The notes: generated by a model not told the origin, from the letters alone. DNA of 64,000 nucleotides from Ianthella basta (GCA_964019415.1 OZ025871.1:5220713-5284712); one strand, 5' to 3'. Counted from the stretch's first letter, positions 10,535 to 62,933 are shown. Numbers and translations: made by a program.

Positions 10535-10824
10535 CACATTTTTCGGCAAAGCACCTAACGTTATTTCGTATTTGAGGCAAGCGTATCTCGAGAGCTGAAG
10601 CAGCTATTGAAGCACAACAAAGGGCAATAGAGAGCTAAACCACTCTGCTTTAACACGGTGGTACTAACTCAAAATCGATAAACTACGCGAAGTGGGTCGT
10701 TTTCTCAAATCCACTCACATAAATTTAAAAAATGCGCGCATGCATTGAGTTATAGTGACTAATAAATGTGTATTGCTAGTGCGTACTATTGTTGTTTCCT
10801 TATTGCATCCCTCCAAGCAGCTGA

Positions 10825-10951
10825 TACAGCGGAACCCCTATAATGCGGACACCCTTCAGAACAAAAGAAGTGCCTTGATTATAGGGGTGTCTGCATTTCA
10901 GAGGTATGGCTTATATGCCCATATGGTAAAACAAGATGGGGTTCCACTGTA
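10825..10951. mobile_element. Tigger/pogo-like MITE
   Basis: The ends TACAGCGGAACCCC and GGGGTTCCACTGTA are terminal inverted repeats with one mismatch and TA at both outer edges, as expected for Tc1/mariner-pogo elements. The internal 100 bp also fold (CCTATAATGCGGACACC against GGGTGTCTGCATTTCA). No transposase. Confidence 0.65.
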
Positions 10952-11470
10952 ATTATTACCAATCTGGTCTTTCACGTCATGGTCAAACTGTTGGAGGGAC
11001 ATGTGCAAATCATTACACATCCCTGTACATACGTGTTCTAGCTTGGCCATGCATTCATCACTTGCAGGGGCCATGTAGCTGGTTGTAATTGAGGGTGACA
11101 TATTGTGTACGAAACCCTGCATGGAAAGAAAGGTGACATAACTATAGCTACCTAAAGTATTAGTTAGCTATAACATCTCCTGTAGGTGTACGTTAGAATT
11201 GATTTATGTTACCAGTTGCTAGATTGAATTTTGACTTTTCAAACTGATTACTAACTACCAACACTTAGCTATGTCTACATTGTCACACCTCTAGCTAGCT
11301 AGAAGTGGTTTAGAACATTTATGAGCGCATAATGGACCTAGCAACCATCTAGCAACGGGAAATAAGACTACCTAAAGTCGGCGAATATCCATGCTGGCAT
11401 CAGCTGTGTGGCCTGTATGTATGTAGTATTGTACACATGCCAAAATACGTGCACGTACACTTGTTGCAAC
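10952..11470. other. gene B upstream region
   Basis: AT-rich, with TAGCTAGC runs. A short stretch at 11370-11420 (AAAGTCGGCGAAT...) matches 2805-2850 upstream of gene A, so the duplicated promoter region begins about 100 bp before the CRE. Confidence 0.5.
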
Positions 11471-11477
11471 TGCTGCA

Positions 11478-11500
11478 TGACGTCATAGCCGCCATCTTGG

Positions 11501-11508
<8 letters not shown>
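11478..11508 (+). promoter_or_regulatory. gene B promoter module: CRE + YY1-type box + NF-kappaB site
   Basis: TGACGTCA (11478-11485), GCCGCCATCTTGG (11488-11500) and GGGATATCCC (11499-11508), the last fitting GGGRNNYYCC. Order and spacing are as in gene A, but the kappaB core differs in sequence while still meeting the consensus, which argues that the site rather than just the DNA is conserved. Confidence 0.72.
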
Positions 11509-52049
<40,541 letters not shown>

Positions 52050-54987
52050 GGTTTGTATGGGTGTGCACGTACATTATATACATACCTATCTTTGTTGTGA
52101 AACTCCCTAAATTAATGTACTATGGCCTATAGTGATGGTATAAATAGACATCTATAATTATAGTTCCTGAGTCAGTGTGAGTATTTCAACATGTTAAGTG
52201 CACCCATCATGGTAGTCTTATGGAGTACTATTTGTGAAGATGTGCATGTACTCATGATTGAAACCTTACAGCACTTCAGTTAGGTGAATGTATCAATTGT
52301 CATTAGTGCAGTGTATTCCTTTCCCCTCTCCCCTCTCTGACCTCTCCTCCCTCCTTCTCTCCCTCCTTCCCACTCCCATCTCCCACCTGGTATCCTTTCC
52401 TCTCTCCATCTCTATCTCATGTGCACATCTCATTACAGTGGATTACATACATACATGAACTCCTACTTAATATGCATCTGTAACCAGGTTCATGAATGTG
52501 TACACCCAAAGCTTTAAGTTTTGACTCCCCTGAACATATTTCTAGTGTCCGCCATAATTTTGTATGTTTTCTACGCTTTGTATAATTTATAGTGCAGTGT
52601 ATATTTTGTACTCTGGTCCCTTGGCTGTAATTTAGGAGTTCATTATTCAACCTCATCATCCGACTGTCGTTGTGGATGCAACTAAACTGGGTGATCGATG
52701 GCTGTGCCCCCTTCTGCCAATAGCATGCCCTGGGCCATGGGAGACAAGTAATCCATAATTATTGCAGCGTTGGCCATAGCATTACAGGGATTGGCTTTCT
52801 TGGCCTTTTTCATGATGGCTCATGATCAATCTATACAGTCATACACACCCAGCCTGCATGCATGCATGTACACATGTGTGCATGGGATAATCCATCATAT
52901 ATAGAAACACGCCCGCCCACAAATGTATGCCACTCCTGTATAAGAGCCATCTTACCTAATAATTATATAAATACACAATAATTAATTTGGTTTTGTAATG
53001 ATACTGCATGCCAGATGGATTAAATTACCTCTGTATTTGCATATAATGGTATGGCTAACTAAAGGAGGATACATGGTTCTATGGTTACTATTAATATTCA
53101 TAATTTATGTATTTACACGAATGAAGAGGGAGGAACTCTAGATCTGGGTAGCCAATTGTAATACGGAATGATGTAATAATATAACTGGCCACACTCCCTG
53201 GAGGTGTGACCAGGAAATGAAAGTGGGTTGCACACAGACTGCCATTATGGATAAGTCCCATTTATAAGCATGCCAAAGTCATAATGCTGTAACAATTAAA
53301 AGTCACAGCCAGTCATGATCATGATATCATTTATCAGTTGCATGCAAGATATGTCTGACGAAACACAAAGAATGGGTAATATAAGTGGCATTAGCATGCA
53401 GCTGGCTACATTTGATGGCTGCTGATACTCTATGCAGCTGGTGGTTTCTCTACTAGCTATAGTCTCTCTTATTTCTTCACTTTACTGTAGCTAAATTTGT
53501 AGCTAGCTAGACCTTTGACATATTCATAAATTGCTAGTCATAAGCTATACAGCTAGCTATATATTATTTACCCAACCATGCATGTACTTGAGCTGTTAGG
53601 CCATTTAGATCTCTGATACGTATATAGGTTCATCACAGGATGAACATGCCTGGATTGTGCCTTGAGTGTGCTAGGACATGCCAGTTCATGATCATGCAGC
53701 TGTCTAGTGAAATTTCATTGTTCAGTAATTCACTTCAGACCTTTTGGGATGCACTACTATCTGCTCCAAGCTATGTACTTCACACTTTACTTTTATCCCT
53801 TCTGCATGCATGGGCCAGTCACACTTGCTCAGGTACCTCAGGACAATTCTAAGGAAGTTGTGGAAAGATAAACAGCGAAGATATTGCACAAACATTGTCT
53901 ACGTGGGACCTAATTTCTAAAAAAGTTAAGCATGCAGTCAGCCAGTCTATGATTAGGAAAGAAGCCAACACCAAACTCAACGGACATCTCATAATGGATG
54001 TAGAGGATGTGCTGGCTGTGAGGAAAACATCTGATTCAGAAGTTGTTTCTCATGAGCCTGGCTACGGGAAAATGAGCACATTCACTAAGGGCATACTGGA
54101 GAAACTGTCAGCAGTACAATGAGGTATATTTAAAAATACCGAAAGATGTCATTGCAGTGCACTGTTACCTGTATTGTAATTTTGTGAATACTAACTCGCT
54201 AGTCAACACCTTACAATATCATACCAGACCAACACTGGTTGTTCATGCATGAAGCTTACCTGCGTGTAAACATATCAGTTTTGCAGGTTGCTATACCTGT
54301 TATGTATATTATGCATATCCTCTCTTAAGTGAATATTTCATTGCTGCCTCCTGCCTCGTTTGCTGCTAGCAGTTACCTACATTATAAAGAGCTCCCTTGT
54401 TAGGCAACTGTAGCCTCACCTACGTGGCAGCTAAAGTATCCATACAATCTCTTACCATCTCGTTGCTGTAAAGTAGCCCCACGACTCTGCAAATGATCAT
54501 TTGGCTCCCCTTCTTGAGGTGGGGGAGACAAGTGGTGCTGGAACAGTACCATGCTGAAGTATGGAAGTGGCAGCAGGTAAGTGAAGTGAACTGCTGAGGA
54601 GTTGGAGGGTTGACTTAATTCTGGTATGCTTGTTATAATAATTGTAGTATTCACTAATGCTATTGTATGTATGGGATGCCATCTGGGTCAAAACTAGGCC
54701 AGCTCATTTCCGTTTGACATAATTATAAGGCACAGATACCATTCAGCCTTTCCTATTGTAGTTTTAACCCAAAGGACCTATGGGGAGAAATTTGGATGAA
54801 AACTGTTAAATTTGGCATGTGTGACATGTGAATGCCACATGATTCCAACAAGTTGGACAGTCCCACTTATGACCATTGTACACTGCACATATCGACAGGT
54901 TTTACCGAAGCGAAACTGAAGTAGGTACTTATATGTATGTACAGTACAGTACAGTTGTCATGCTTGTTTCATGTTCCATTACAGCAG
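52050..54987. other. gene B 3' flank or alternative intron
   Basis: Mostly AT-rich with TAGCTAGC runs and a TC-rich tract (52318-52410). A frame at 53895-54122 encodes a helical 75-residue stretch (KVKHAVSQSMIRKEANTKLN) that could be an unassigned exon. Its borders are not phase-tied. Confidence 0.35.
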
Positions 54988-55101
54988 GCAGTATAAAGTG
55001 CAGAGAACTAGAGTGCTACAGAAGGTGCTTATTTTCTACCGAAGAGCTAGGGGGAGAGATACCTCTGACCATCTGTAATGGACACTCACATATATACACA
55101 G
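54988..55101 (+). CDS. gene B: possible alternative 3' exon 1
   Basis: Acceptor TTACAGCAG, donor ACAG|GTAGAG, phase 1 in and out. Encodes GSIKCRELECYRRCLFSTEE and then IPLTICNGHSHIYT. Paralog of gene A 5778-5887; LTIC and HIY/HIQ are conserved. It can follow exon 50990-51064 in phase. Confidence 0.4.
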
Positions 55102-55715
55102 GTAGAGTGCTCCTGACGGTGCACATACACTGATACGCACACACACACATACACGTACACAGATGCACAAGCACATTCGCACAAAAGTACGCACATACAC
55201 ACACACATGAACATACTTTAAATCACATGCACCTACATCATGACAAATGTGTGGGTGAGTGTGCTCTGGAGACTGCCTAGAAACAAAAGTCTTTCCTTTA
55301 ATGTTGTAATGCACATATTCCCCCTGAAACCTGTCAGCGCTGGCCCCAGGTGTAGTGGTGATTCCCAAAACTGTCAGAATTAAGGCTTGGCTACAGAAAG
55401 TAGTACACTGTTAGAAATTTGGTGCGATGATTACACCAATAATTGGTGTGAATTGGTGGCTACGGGGCGTACACCAATTTTGAGTGTGACAGTCACTCCA
55501 AGGTATATGGTGTGACATGCATGCAGTCACTCCTAAATACATGTGACATTCATATGGTGACATTCACACATAAATTGGTACACACACATAGTACATGTGC
55601 AGTGTACAGATTACATGCAACCAGCAGTAGTGTGGCACCAACATAACACCCCAACAGCTCATGTCACAGTGTACAGTGTGTGAATCTGTGTACTTTCAGA
55701 CAAAGTATCATTTAC

Positions 55716-55717
<2 letters not shown>

Positions 55718-55764
<47 letters not shown>
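55718..55764. repeat. (CA)n microsatellite forming a possible splice acceptor
   Basis: About 46 bp of pure CA that end in ACAG at the start of the exon above. Confidence 0.9.
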
Positions 55765-55982
55765 CAGCCTATTCACAGCTGGACTCCATCTTGTATGCCA
55801 ATGAATTACTTTCACATTTGGGACTGTCCTATCACCACCTACATCACCTCTATTATAGTGCATCACTCTCTCTCCCTATCAATAGATATACGGTGTCCAT
55901 GCTGCACTCCATTGTTGCACATATCCATGGACATGAGAGAAGACTAATCAACATCACAGCAGTGGAAGCAACTTTTAATTGA
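55765..55982 (+). CDS. gene B: possible alternative terminal exon
   Basis: The acceptor AG is the last repeat of a (CA)n tract (55718-55764), and the exon enters in phase 1 as required by 54988-55101. It encodes 72 residues, AAYSQLDSILYANELLSHLG then a His/Tyr-rich segment, ending RLINITAVEATFN and TGA at 55980-55982. Helical, no known domain. Confidence 0.4.
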
Positions 55983-56399
55983 TCAGAATTTATATCATTA
56001 CTATGATTAACGTTTATGTTATTATAGCAATTATTTTACTAAAATTACATTTTAAAGTATTCTAAAGCTATGTAATGCATTATTCATTGTAGCTTATAGT
56101 GTCAATTGCATGCTGACATAACTTAGGCCTTAAGTTTTTGCCGAGCAGAGAGCATAAGTGAGCGAAGTGAGGTCATTGATCGCTGTCTATTGCATGAGCT
56201 TCGTTGATATATGTATATAACAAATGCGTCACCAGTATATGTGCCAGTGATATATACAAGGACAACATCCACCAGTGCAGCCACCACCACCACCACCTCC
56301 TCCACCAGCTAGCACCACTGCCACCACCATGCATGCACCACCATACAGTCCAGCCGGTTACAATCGCTGTAGCCAGTATATGCGGCTGAACATACTAGA

Positions 56400-57110
56400 A
56401 AACAAGTATTGCGAGTTAAAAACTCCTGGGGTACCTGGGGTTTTCAGCGGAAAAGTGTTTATGCTGTAATCTCTTGGAGAGGTTGTCCGCATGCTTTAGG
56501 ATTCTCTCCCCAAGCACAACTCCAAACACATAATCAAATTTCTGCATTTGAGTCTTCACTCCAATTATTCTAGCTCTGACTTCAGGCTGCAAACGAGACT
56601 TGATCCAGGCATTCTTCCCATTCCACTTGTAGAACACTGCAGTTATTTATAATGCTTAATAGGCTTTCAGCTCTCACTGTCCTCCGTGTTGAACAAAGTA
56701 CTCGGAGCCCAGGAGAGTCTGGAGCAAGCTCTCTTTTAATATCTTGAAACAGCCTTTCTCTCTTCGGAGAAAATTTGATCAATTTACATATCTCATAAGT
56801 GGTGTCAAGGGTAACAGACATTACCTTGCATCCTTTAATAGCATCAGAGGCTGCAAGATTCAAACTGTGACCATAGCAGTGGGAAAATATTGCTCAGTTT
56901 TCTTCATTTTGTATTGCTTTGGCTACACCACTTTTTGCTCCAGCCATGTTACTGGCACCATCGTAGCACTGCCCCTACATCTAGCCAGGCTTAAGTTCAT
57001 CCTCAAAAGTGTGTCTTTAATGGCAGCCTGCAGAGCATCAGATGTTATATTTGGCACTTGGTAGAGGCAAAAAGTCCTCGTGGACATCTAGACTTGTATC
57101 TACCCATCGA
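56400..57110 (-). mobile_element. hAT/ZMYM-type transposase remnant
   Basis: Minus strand, 57050 to 56420, in broken frames: NITSDALQAAIKDTLL, a CRGxxYDGASNMAG-type region, HSLNLAASDAIKGCKVM, TYEICKLIKFSPKRERLFQD and LCSTRRTVRAESLLSIINN, then SRLQPEVRARIIGVKTQMQK and LSKRLQH. This order matches the C-terminal half of DUF4371/ZMYM1-like hAT transposases. At least two frameshifts; no terminal inverted repeats recognised. Confidence 0.75.
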
Positions 57111-57317
57111 AAACATAAAACAAGCTGCTCCCTGTTTGATGCATCTACAGTAGAACCTCCCTTATCTGGTCTCTTAGTTACAGGTACCTCCCTCTACCAG
57201 GCAAGCAAAAGAAGAGAAAGAAATAGGAATGAAGCATTCCAAAGCTAGAACATCTGTGCCTGTCTACGCAAGCGCCCTATGGGTGTAGTTAGCACTAATT
57301 ATGCGCATGCTCTACAG

Positions 57318-57766
57318 GTCTCTTCCACCGTACCCTTCCCTCACCCAGCTGTGCCATCTATGATGGGATCCAGTGCACCTCTGTGTTTGGCCAGGCTAAC
57401 ATCACAGATCCCTTCAGCTCATATCAGCTGATTCTACCATTGCCACTCAAGACTGCGATATCAGTAACAACATTTACTCTTTCTCGACTGCAGTTGGACA
57501 AAACTTCCTGAACCATATCCTACTGCTCTGGTGTATTGCATTATTCCATCCTTGCTCGGGCTTTGTATGGTGTGGCTCCTCAAAGGAGGAACTCCAGAGC
57601 ACTGTTGTCAACGCTTGCAACTGCAGCAGTGCAGATTCTTGCATCATTAATGGGTTCAATGTTCCAGTTATCACTGCCCAAAACATAATTGACTACTATG
57701 AAGGAAACACTACCACCACTGGAGATGTTTGTGACAGTGGTGTCACTTGCCAGGAGGTGACTATTG
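57318..57766 (+). pseudogene. Cys-rich surface-protein exon, copy 1 (frameshifted)
   Basis: Acceptor TCTCTACAG, donor ATTG|GTAAAG. Reads PSCAIYDGIQCTSVFGQANI in one frame and, after a shift near 57420, CDISNNIYSFSTAVGQNFLN and later NACNCSSADSCIINGFN, DYYEGNTTTTG and CDSGVTCQEVTI. Regular Cys pairs and N-glycosylation sites suggest an extracellular domain. The frameshift makes it a probable pseudogene. Confidence 0.55.
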
Positions 57767-59075
57767 GTAAAGATGCATCATGCAGATATGCACACAGTTG
57801 TTCCACTGTGCATATGACCTTATATACCTTAGCTCTCCCATGAACTGAGCACATGTTTCTTGTTTGAATGGTCAATGCTTTAGTTTCACTAAGTTATACA
57901 CTAGTACTAATAAATTCAAATTCAGACTAGACAGCTGATTAAAACTGGTAGATATGCATTGCCTTAATTGCAAGGAGAGAATCTACCATACACATGTATT
58001 CATTGCTTACCTAGGGCACTATGTGCAACCCTTGACATAGTCTAAGTCATTCATGAATTTTGGGGTATATAACTGCACTGCTCTAAGGGGAGGTTCCTTG
58101 TAGTATAATGCAAGAACTCGAGGCCAGGTTGAAAGACATGCAATGAATCACTGCATGGGTATACATTCTATGTCTACTGCTTGCTACACGTACTAGTATT
58201 ATACAGATGACAACCATGCAATGATTGCCTCCCACATTATATACTTATCTGCCAAAGATGGAGCCACTGATAGGTGTCATTGTATATAATTATAATAATT
58301 ATTACAATTGGGGCTCACCAGTGTGGACTACTGGTGGGGATTGCAAGGTTGCAGGATAAAACACTTGTACCCCCACCAGTGAAACACTTGTGGTTCAATA
58401 AAAGCAGACAAAGGGACAAATGCAGACAAACAGAAAATGAGGATTCAGCACCCCGGCTTTGCTGAGACATGCACTGATACTGTGTAACAGGCTGGTAGGC
58501 ATATAAAGCAGCCAGTGATTCGCTATGTGCTTCCTTTCAGTTTGTATGTATTGCTTATAAGCTCTGTATAGTATACAAATCAATGTGCTTCAGATTTCTG
58601 ATCAAGACTTGAGCCAACACCCATTCCTCGTGTCAAACAGAACTATTCATGGCAACCTTGGTTTGCAAAATAGCTGCCTTGAACAACAGTTGCCCTCTGT
58701 ACCTTGACCTCATTTGGTGCTGTAAGCTGGTGAATTATAGTTCAGGTGATATTACATGGCTGTATATAGCATGTACGTATTCATATATGCTTGGCATTGT
58801 CACAAGCAATGAAGTGCAACAAGAGCTAGAGAGCAAAAGTAGCCAAGTCAATGCTATGTCTGTCGGACTCACTCCCTGCATATACCATTGATCATTTTCC
58901 CACTATATTATCTACAGTGCTCTCAACACTGGATGAATTCTAAAGGAGTTGTTTCTCCAAGTTTAGTATACTAACCCTACTGCAGTCCGATTTTACACAG
59001 CAGTAATGGATCATGCAAGAGCTATATGTGTTGTGCTGGTATTCTGTACATACATACAGTACGTATATTATGTCT
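57767..59075 (+). other. between the duplicated surface-protein exons
   Basis: AT-rich; nothing recognised. Confidence 0.4.
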
Positions 59076-59527
59076 CCTCTGATGTACGCTTCCTTCCACC
59101 CAGCTGCACAATCTACAGTGGCAGCCAATGAACCTCTGTGTTTGGTCAGGCAAACATCATTGATCCCTCCAGCTCATCAGCTGATTCCATGCAGTGTTGC
59201 TTCTCAGGATGGCAATGTGAGTGACACCATTAACTTGTTCCCCGCCATGTTGGGCCAGAACTGCATGAACCACCTTCTCACAACCTTGTGTACTTCAGTA
59301 TTCTTTCCTGTCTTGGCTTGACATGGTGCGGCCCCTCATAAGATGCTCTGAAGAGTGCTCTTGCCAGTGCTTGCATGTGTGACAATGCTGATTCATGCAT
59401 CGTCGGTGGGCACAACATTTCTGATTACATTGACTCCCAACCTAACTACTATGAAGGAAACTCCAGCACTGGAGCTATTAGTAACATTCTCGTGCATGTG
59501 GCATCACTTGCCAGGAGGTGACTGTTG
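59076..59527 (+). pseudogene. Cys-rich surface-protein exon, copy 2
   Basis: A diverged duplicate of the previous exon with the same acceptor and donor positions (TTG|GTAAGA). It has a TGA in place of the Cys codon seen in copy 1 (AGCCAATGA) and further frameshifts, but keeps SCIVGGHN, NYYEGNSSTGA and TCQEVTV. Confidence 0.55.
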
Positions 59528-60093
59528 GTAAGAGATACGTACACTATATCAGCTGTGTAAAGTACTTGTGTATGGTGATTATGTATGATACATTGCAACA
59601 TGCACAACACCAATATACAGCAAGTATACATAATGTAACAGGAAACAGACACACATGCACATTTCCACAAGTTGATCAAGGAACAGAATGAGCACAGCTG
59701 CTACAAATGACTTGTATGAATTCAAACATGATCGAATAGTAATAATTATAATATTTTGACTACTCTCTATAGTTTGTAGCTAGCTAGCTCATGACATCTT
59801 ATATTTATTTTGTTATTCAAACCATGCACTATGTAATAATAGTGGTAGTATATAGTTTCAATCCACTAGTGATGCATCGATTGTATAGGGTAAACAGCAG
59901 TTGAGTGTAGGCAAACAGAGGTTGTCAATGAAACTACCATTAAATTTTGTCAATGACCTGAATAAACCACCACAGGTGGATACAGCTAAACCACCACCGT
60001 ATTTACAGTGTAGATATGTGCATGTGTTGGACTGTACACAAATTCATGAAATTGTGTAGAAATTAACAATACAGTTTTTATCATATTTCACAG

Positions 60094-60191
60094 GCACTAC
60101 TGTAGGGAATTCTGCTGGCAACATGAAGAAATCGTTGATGGGTGTTAACATTGCGCCGGTCATTTTGATCTTCATTGGTCTGTTGCTGTAG
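60094..60191 (+). pseudogene. C-terminal hydrophobic (GPI/TM) exon of the surface protein
   Basis: Acceptor TTTCACAG, phase 1 in, matching the donors at 57766 and 59527. Encodes GTTVGNSAGNMKKSLMGVNI and APVILIFIGLLL, then TAG. A small-residue segment plus a terminal hydrophobic run with no cytosolic tail looks like a GPI-attachment signal. The exon itself is intact. Confidence 0.5.
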
Positions 60192-60700
60192 GCAACCATC
60201 CTGTTCATGAGTGGCTGAGAGCAGTACTAGTGCAGTATACATCAAACTATACATAATTATGTGTATAGGATATGTAGTGTAGTGTGTATTCTGGTACTCC
60301 TAGCTCTCTAAAGCTGCATTCTGCACTGTACATGTACACCAAATGTTTCTAATTTAAAGCTTGTTGGTGATTCAATTTTCAGAACTGGTAGACCTTCGGG
60401 TAACACAGGTGCAAGTTGGAGTGCATGAATGGTCACTTGGACACGCCCACTAAACACTATACATTTGTGTGTGTAGTTGGTTTAATTATTATATTAGCTA
60501 TAGTCACTTGGACTGCAGGTTCACAGTGTGCATCACACAGCTTACCTGTACTTCTTGCAATGGACATTATGCAGGGACAACAGAGAGATATATACTGTAC
60601 TATATGCTAAACAAGCACAACACCTGAGCTCTGTAGAGGTTCATTACCGTGTGGTTACAATGCCAGGGAAGTTTAGTGAGCTTCAAGCTTAAGCGCAGTA
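60192..60700. other. no gene seen
   Basis: 3' flank of the surface-protein pseudogene. Nothing recognised. Confidence 0.4.
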
Positions 60701-60718
60701 GTCACTTCAAATGGGTAC

Positions 60719-61115
60719 AAGACGTTTCGATTCGTAGATCTTCATCTGTTCAGCTGTAATACAAAATTTAGGGAGTGTGACATTAAAGAACTACACCAAC
60801 CAACACAGAAAGCGAGACACCTCCCAAGCTCTTCACAGTCCTTACGTCAGTGAATGGGTTGAGAAGATGTGCCAGCCACTGGGAGTGAAAACAGTAACAT
60901 AATCCAGAAGCACCCTCAGAACCTCCCTAGTAAAGGTGAAGCAGCCAGACAGGAAGAAGATGGGAGTAGTCTACAAGGTGCCTTGCAAGGATTGCCCATT
61001 GAAGAGATTGGAAGAGCCTTGGAGAAACAGATCTGTGAGAACAAAACAGTAGTGAAAAAGAATGCATGGCCCCAAGAATTATATTGTAGTGGATTTAATT
61101 ATAGGCTCAGTATAT
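60719..61115 (+). mobile_element. Penelope-like element remnant (GIY-YIG endonuclease end)
   Basis: The plus-strand frame from about 60846 reads VSEWVEKMCQPLGVKTV, a stop, then TLRTSLVKVKQPDRKKMGVV and YKVPCKDC. After a frameshift it reads PIEEIGRALEKQICENKTVV. This is the linker-plus-GIY-YIG stretch of Penelope-like pol, where YIGETGRxLxxR is expected; key residues are altered. Just upstream, on the minus strand (60719-60746), lies a hammerhead-like GATGAAGA...CGAAACGTC core. Dead. Confidence 0.7.
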
Positions 61116-62560
61116 GATTGACCTCACATGTGTCCATAGCCACCAAGTTGAAAGTCATTTTTGTGAGGGGTATATGGCATTTTAGTACTAATCACACTGC
61201 AATGTTTAGCATGTCACAATAACTGCTAATAACAGAAAGGTCACACAGTAATTATTGCACACATGCAGGCACACATATCCTAGCATTGTCCATGCACACA
61301 TAAGTTACACAAGCACAACCTTTATAAATATATTATTATGTATGCTCCACTTTATTCTCATGTATAATTGCTAATATTGTTCCTTTCATATAGTAGTTTT
61401 GCCATTGCTATAGCTCCTCAGAGATACAAGCCCTATGGGACCACACCACATTACACACCCTCCAAAGCATCAGCTAGTTCCTCCGCAACTGACATGACCC
61501 ACTCTGCTCCAGTGTGAACCCATCTTCAGTGGCACCTTCTGCAACAGCAGTTGAAAGTGTGTTGCCATGTCAGTTTGATGTATTACCATGTCAGCATTCC
61601 CTCTTACCAGTCCGCATAGTACTTTTACACCAAACAGTTGGTGTCAACCCTTGCATGCAAGATATGATTAATTATGGATGATCCAGCGGGTCCCAAACCC
61701 AGCCAGTCCCACTTTGACACAAACCTGCATGGAGGTAGATGTGGATGGGAGTGGGGATTTGTGTGCTGTGATCCTTTAATCAGGAAAGATCTCATTGCAC
61801 TCTGCCAAAACCTATATTCTGCTTAGCAGTAGATCCAACACAGCTAGCTGCATAATTTCTAAGTATTCAGTGAGTGGAACACATCTCTTTATTGATATAT
61901 TCAATTTTTGCTAATCTGGCACTCTACACAACACCACCAAACTCAATCAGGATTACAATGAGCAATTTCTGTCATTATGCCTGTCAATCATGAATTGACC
62001 AGCAATTCTGAGGATGTAACACATAGTGTACAGGAGTTGTGTTGATTTGTGTAGACAAATCATTTACCTGGTGTGCCTTCTGATTAACAGGCAATGGCAA
62101 AAGCAAATGTACAGTGCTTCTTAGAATTCACCAGCAATGAAGGGGTGAAGCAACTGCTAACAGGGGATGATAGTGTGGTGTTCTATGAGTGAGTCTTAGT
62201 GGTTAAAAGTACAAGTTAGTAGACATGTCCTTGCAATGTATCTGATGTCCGAAACTGCTCCACACTTCTTCCTAAACTGTTGATCAATCAGTCTCTGTTG
62301 TTTATGCAATGTTAAATGTTGACTGCCACATGCCATTGATATGTGATTAAGACTTTAAATTGAGTGAGGCCTCCGCACTAGAGTGTGCCAACTTGCTCTG
62401 CCTGATGTTAGCTAGCTAGCAAGCTAGTTAGCTAGGCCATCACCTGTGGGCAGCCCCTTGATGCTGCATGAGCTTGCTAGCTCAACTGAAAGCAGTTTCA
62501 AATGTCCATGTAGCTATGTACAGTACTCTAAAAAGTTGACAAATTCATTCATACTTTCAG
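61116..62560. other. intergenic region before gene C
   Basis: Contains a diverged copy of the dispersed repeat (61438-61570). No gene recognised. TAGCTAGC runs near 62410-62440. Confidence 0.5.
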
Positions 62561-62569
62561 CTTAGTCTC

Positions 62570-62722
62570 GCTCGCCAGACCCCCATGCGGATCGCGGAAG
62601 TGGGGTCTGGCGCGCGAGTCCAGCAAAATCATGAAAGCCATAGTCTGGCTCGCTAGACCGTCCCATCTAAACGCCGGGCACTTAGGGCGGGCAGACGGGA
62701 CGGTCTAGCACGCCAGACTATG
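62570..62722. mobile_element. two adjacent foldback hairpins related to the TAGTCTCG transposon ends
   Basis: TAGTCTCGCTCGCCAGACCC pairs with GGGGTCTGGCGCGCGAGT (62574-62618), and ATAGTCTGGCTCGCTAGACC pairs with GGTCTAGCACGCCAGACTAT (62640-62722). The start TAGTCTCG...CCAGACCC resembles the ends of the element at 21395. They lie only about 20 bp upstream of the gene C promoter module. Confidence 0.65.
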
Positions 62723-62743
62723 AAAACCATGGAGCAATAATTG

Positions 62744-62776
62744 TGACGTCATATCCGTCATTTTGCGGAATTCCCC
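62744..62776 (+). promoter_or_regulatory. gene C promoter module: CRE + YY1-like box + NF-kappaB site
   Basis: TGACGTCA (62744-62751), CCGTCATTTTG (one mismatch from the YY1 box, 62755-62765) and GGAATTCCCC (62767-62776), which read on the minus strand is GGGGAATTCC, a perfect kappaB consensus. Same order and spacing as genes A and B, although the rest of the leader is diverged. Confidence 0.65.
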
Positions 62777-62784
62777 TCCACTTC

Positions 62785-62933
62785 TCTGGGTCGCAGGTAA
62801 CTGTGAACGCGATCGGGTCTTTGGATCATTCCCCAGGGTCTCTGTTGTCATTGAGGACGCCAAGAAGATGCGATAACTTGTACTATTGCTCCTTCATTGA
62901 ATATTCAACTTTCGCTGATAGACTACCGGTAAG
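62785..62933 (+). other. gene C: 5' leader exon
   Basis: Ends at donor GTAAG|GTGAGT. No ATG with a long frame, so read as 5' UTR. Position and role match the leaders of genes A and B. Confidence 0.5.

Noticed and set aside
56744..57064. Plus-strand 106-residue open frame
   Set aside because: Shadow of the minus-strand hAT transposase remnant, which has clear family motifs.
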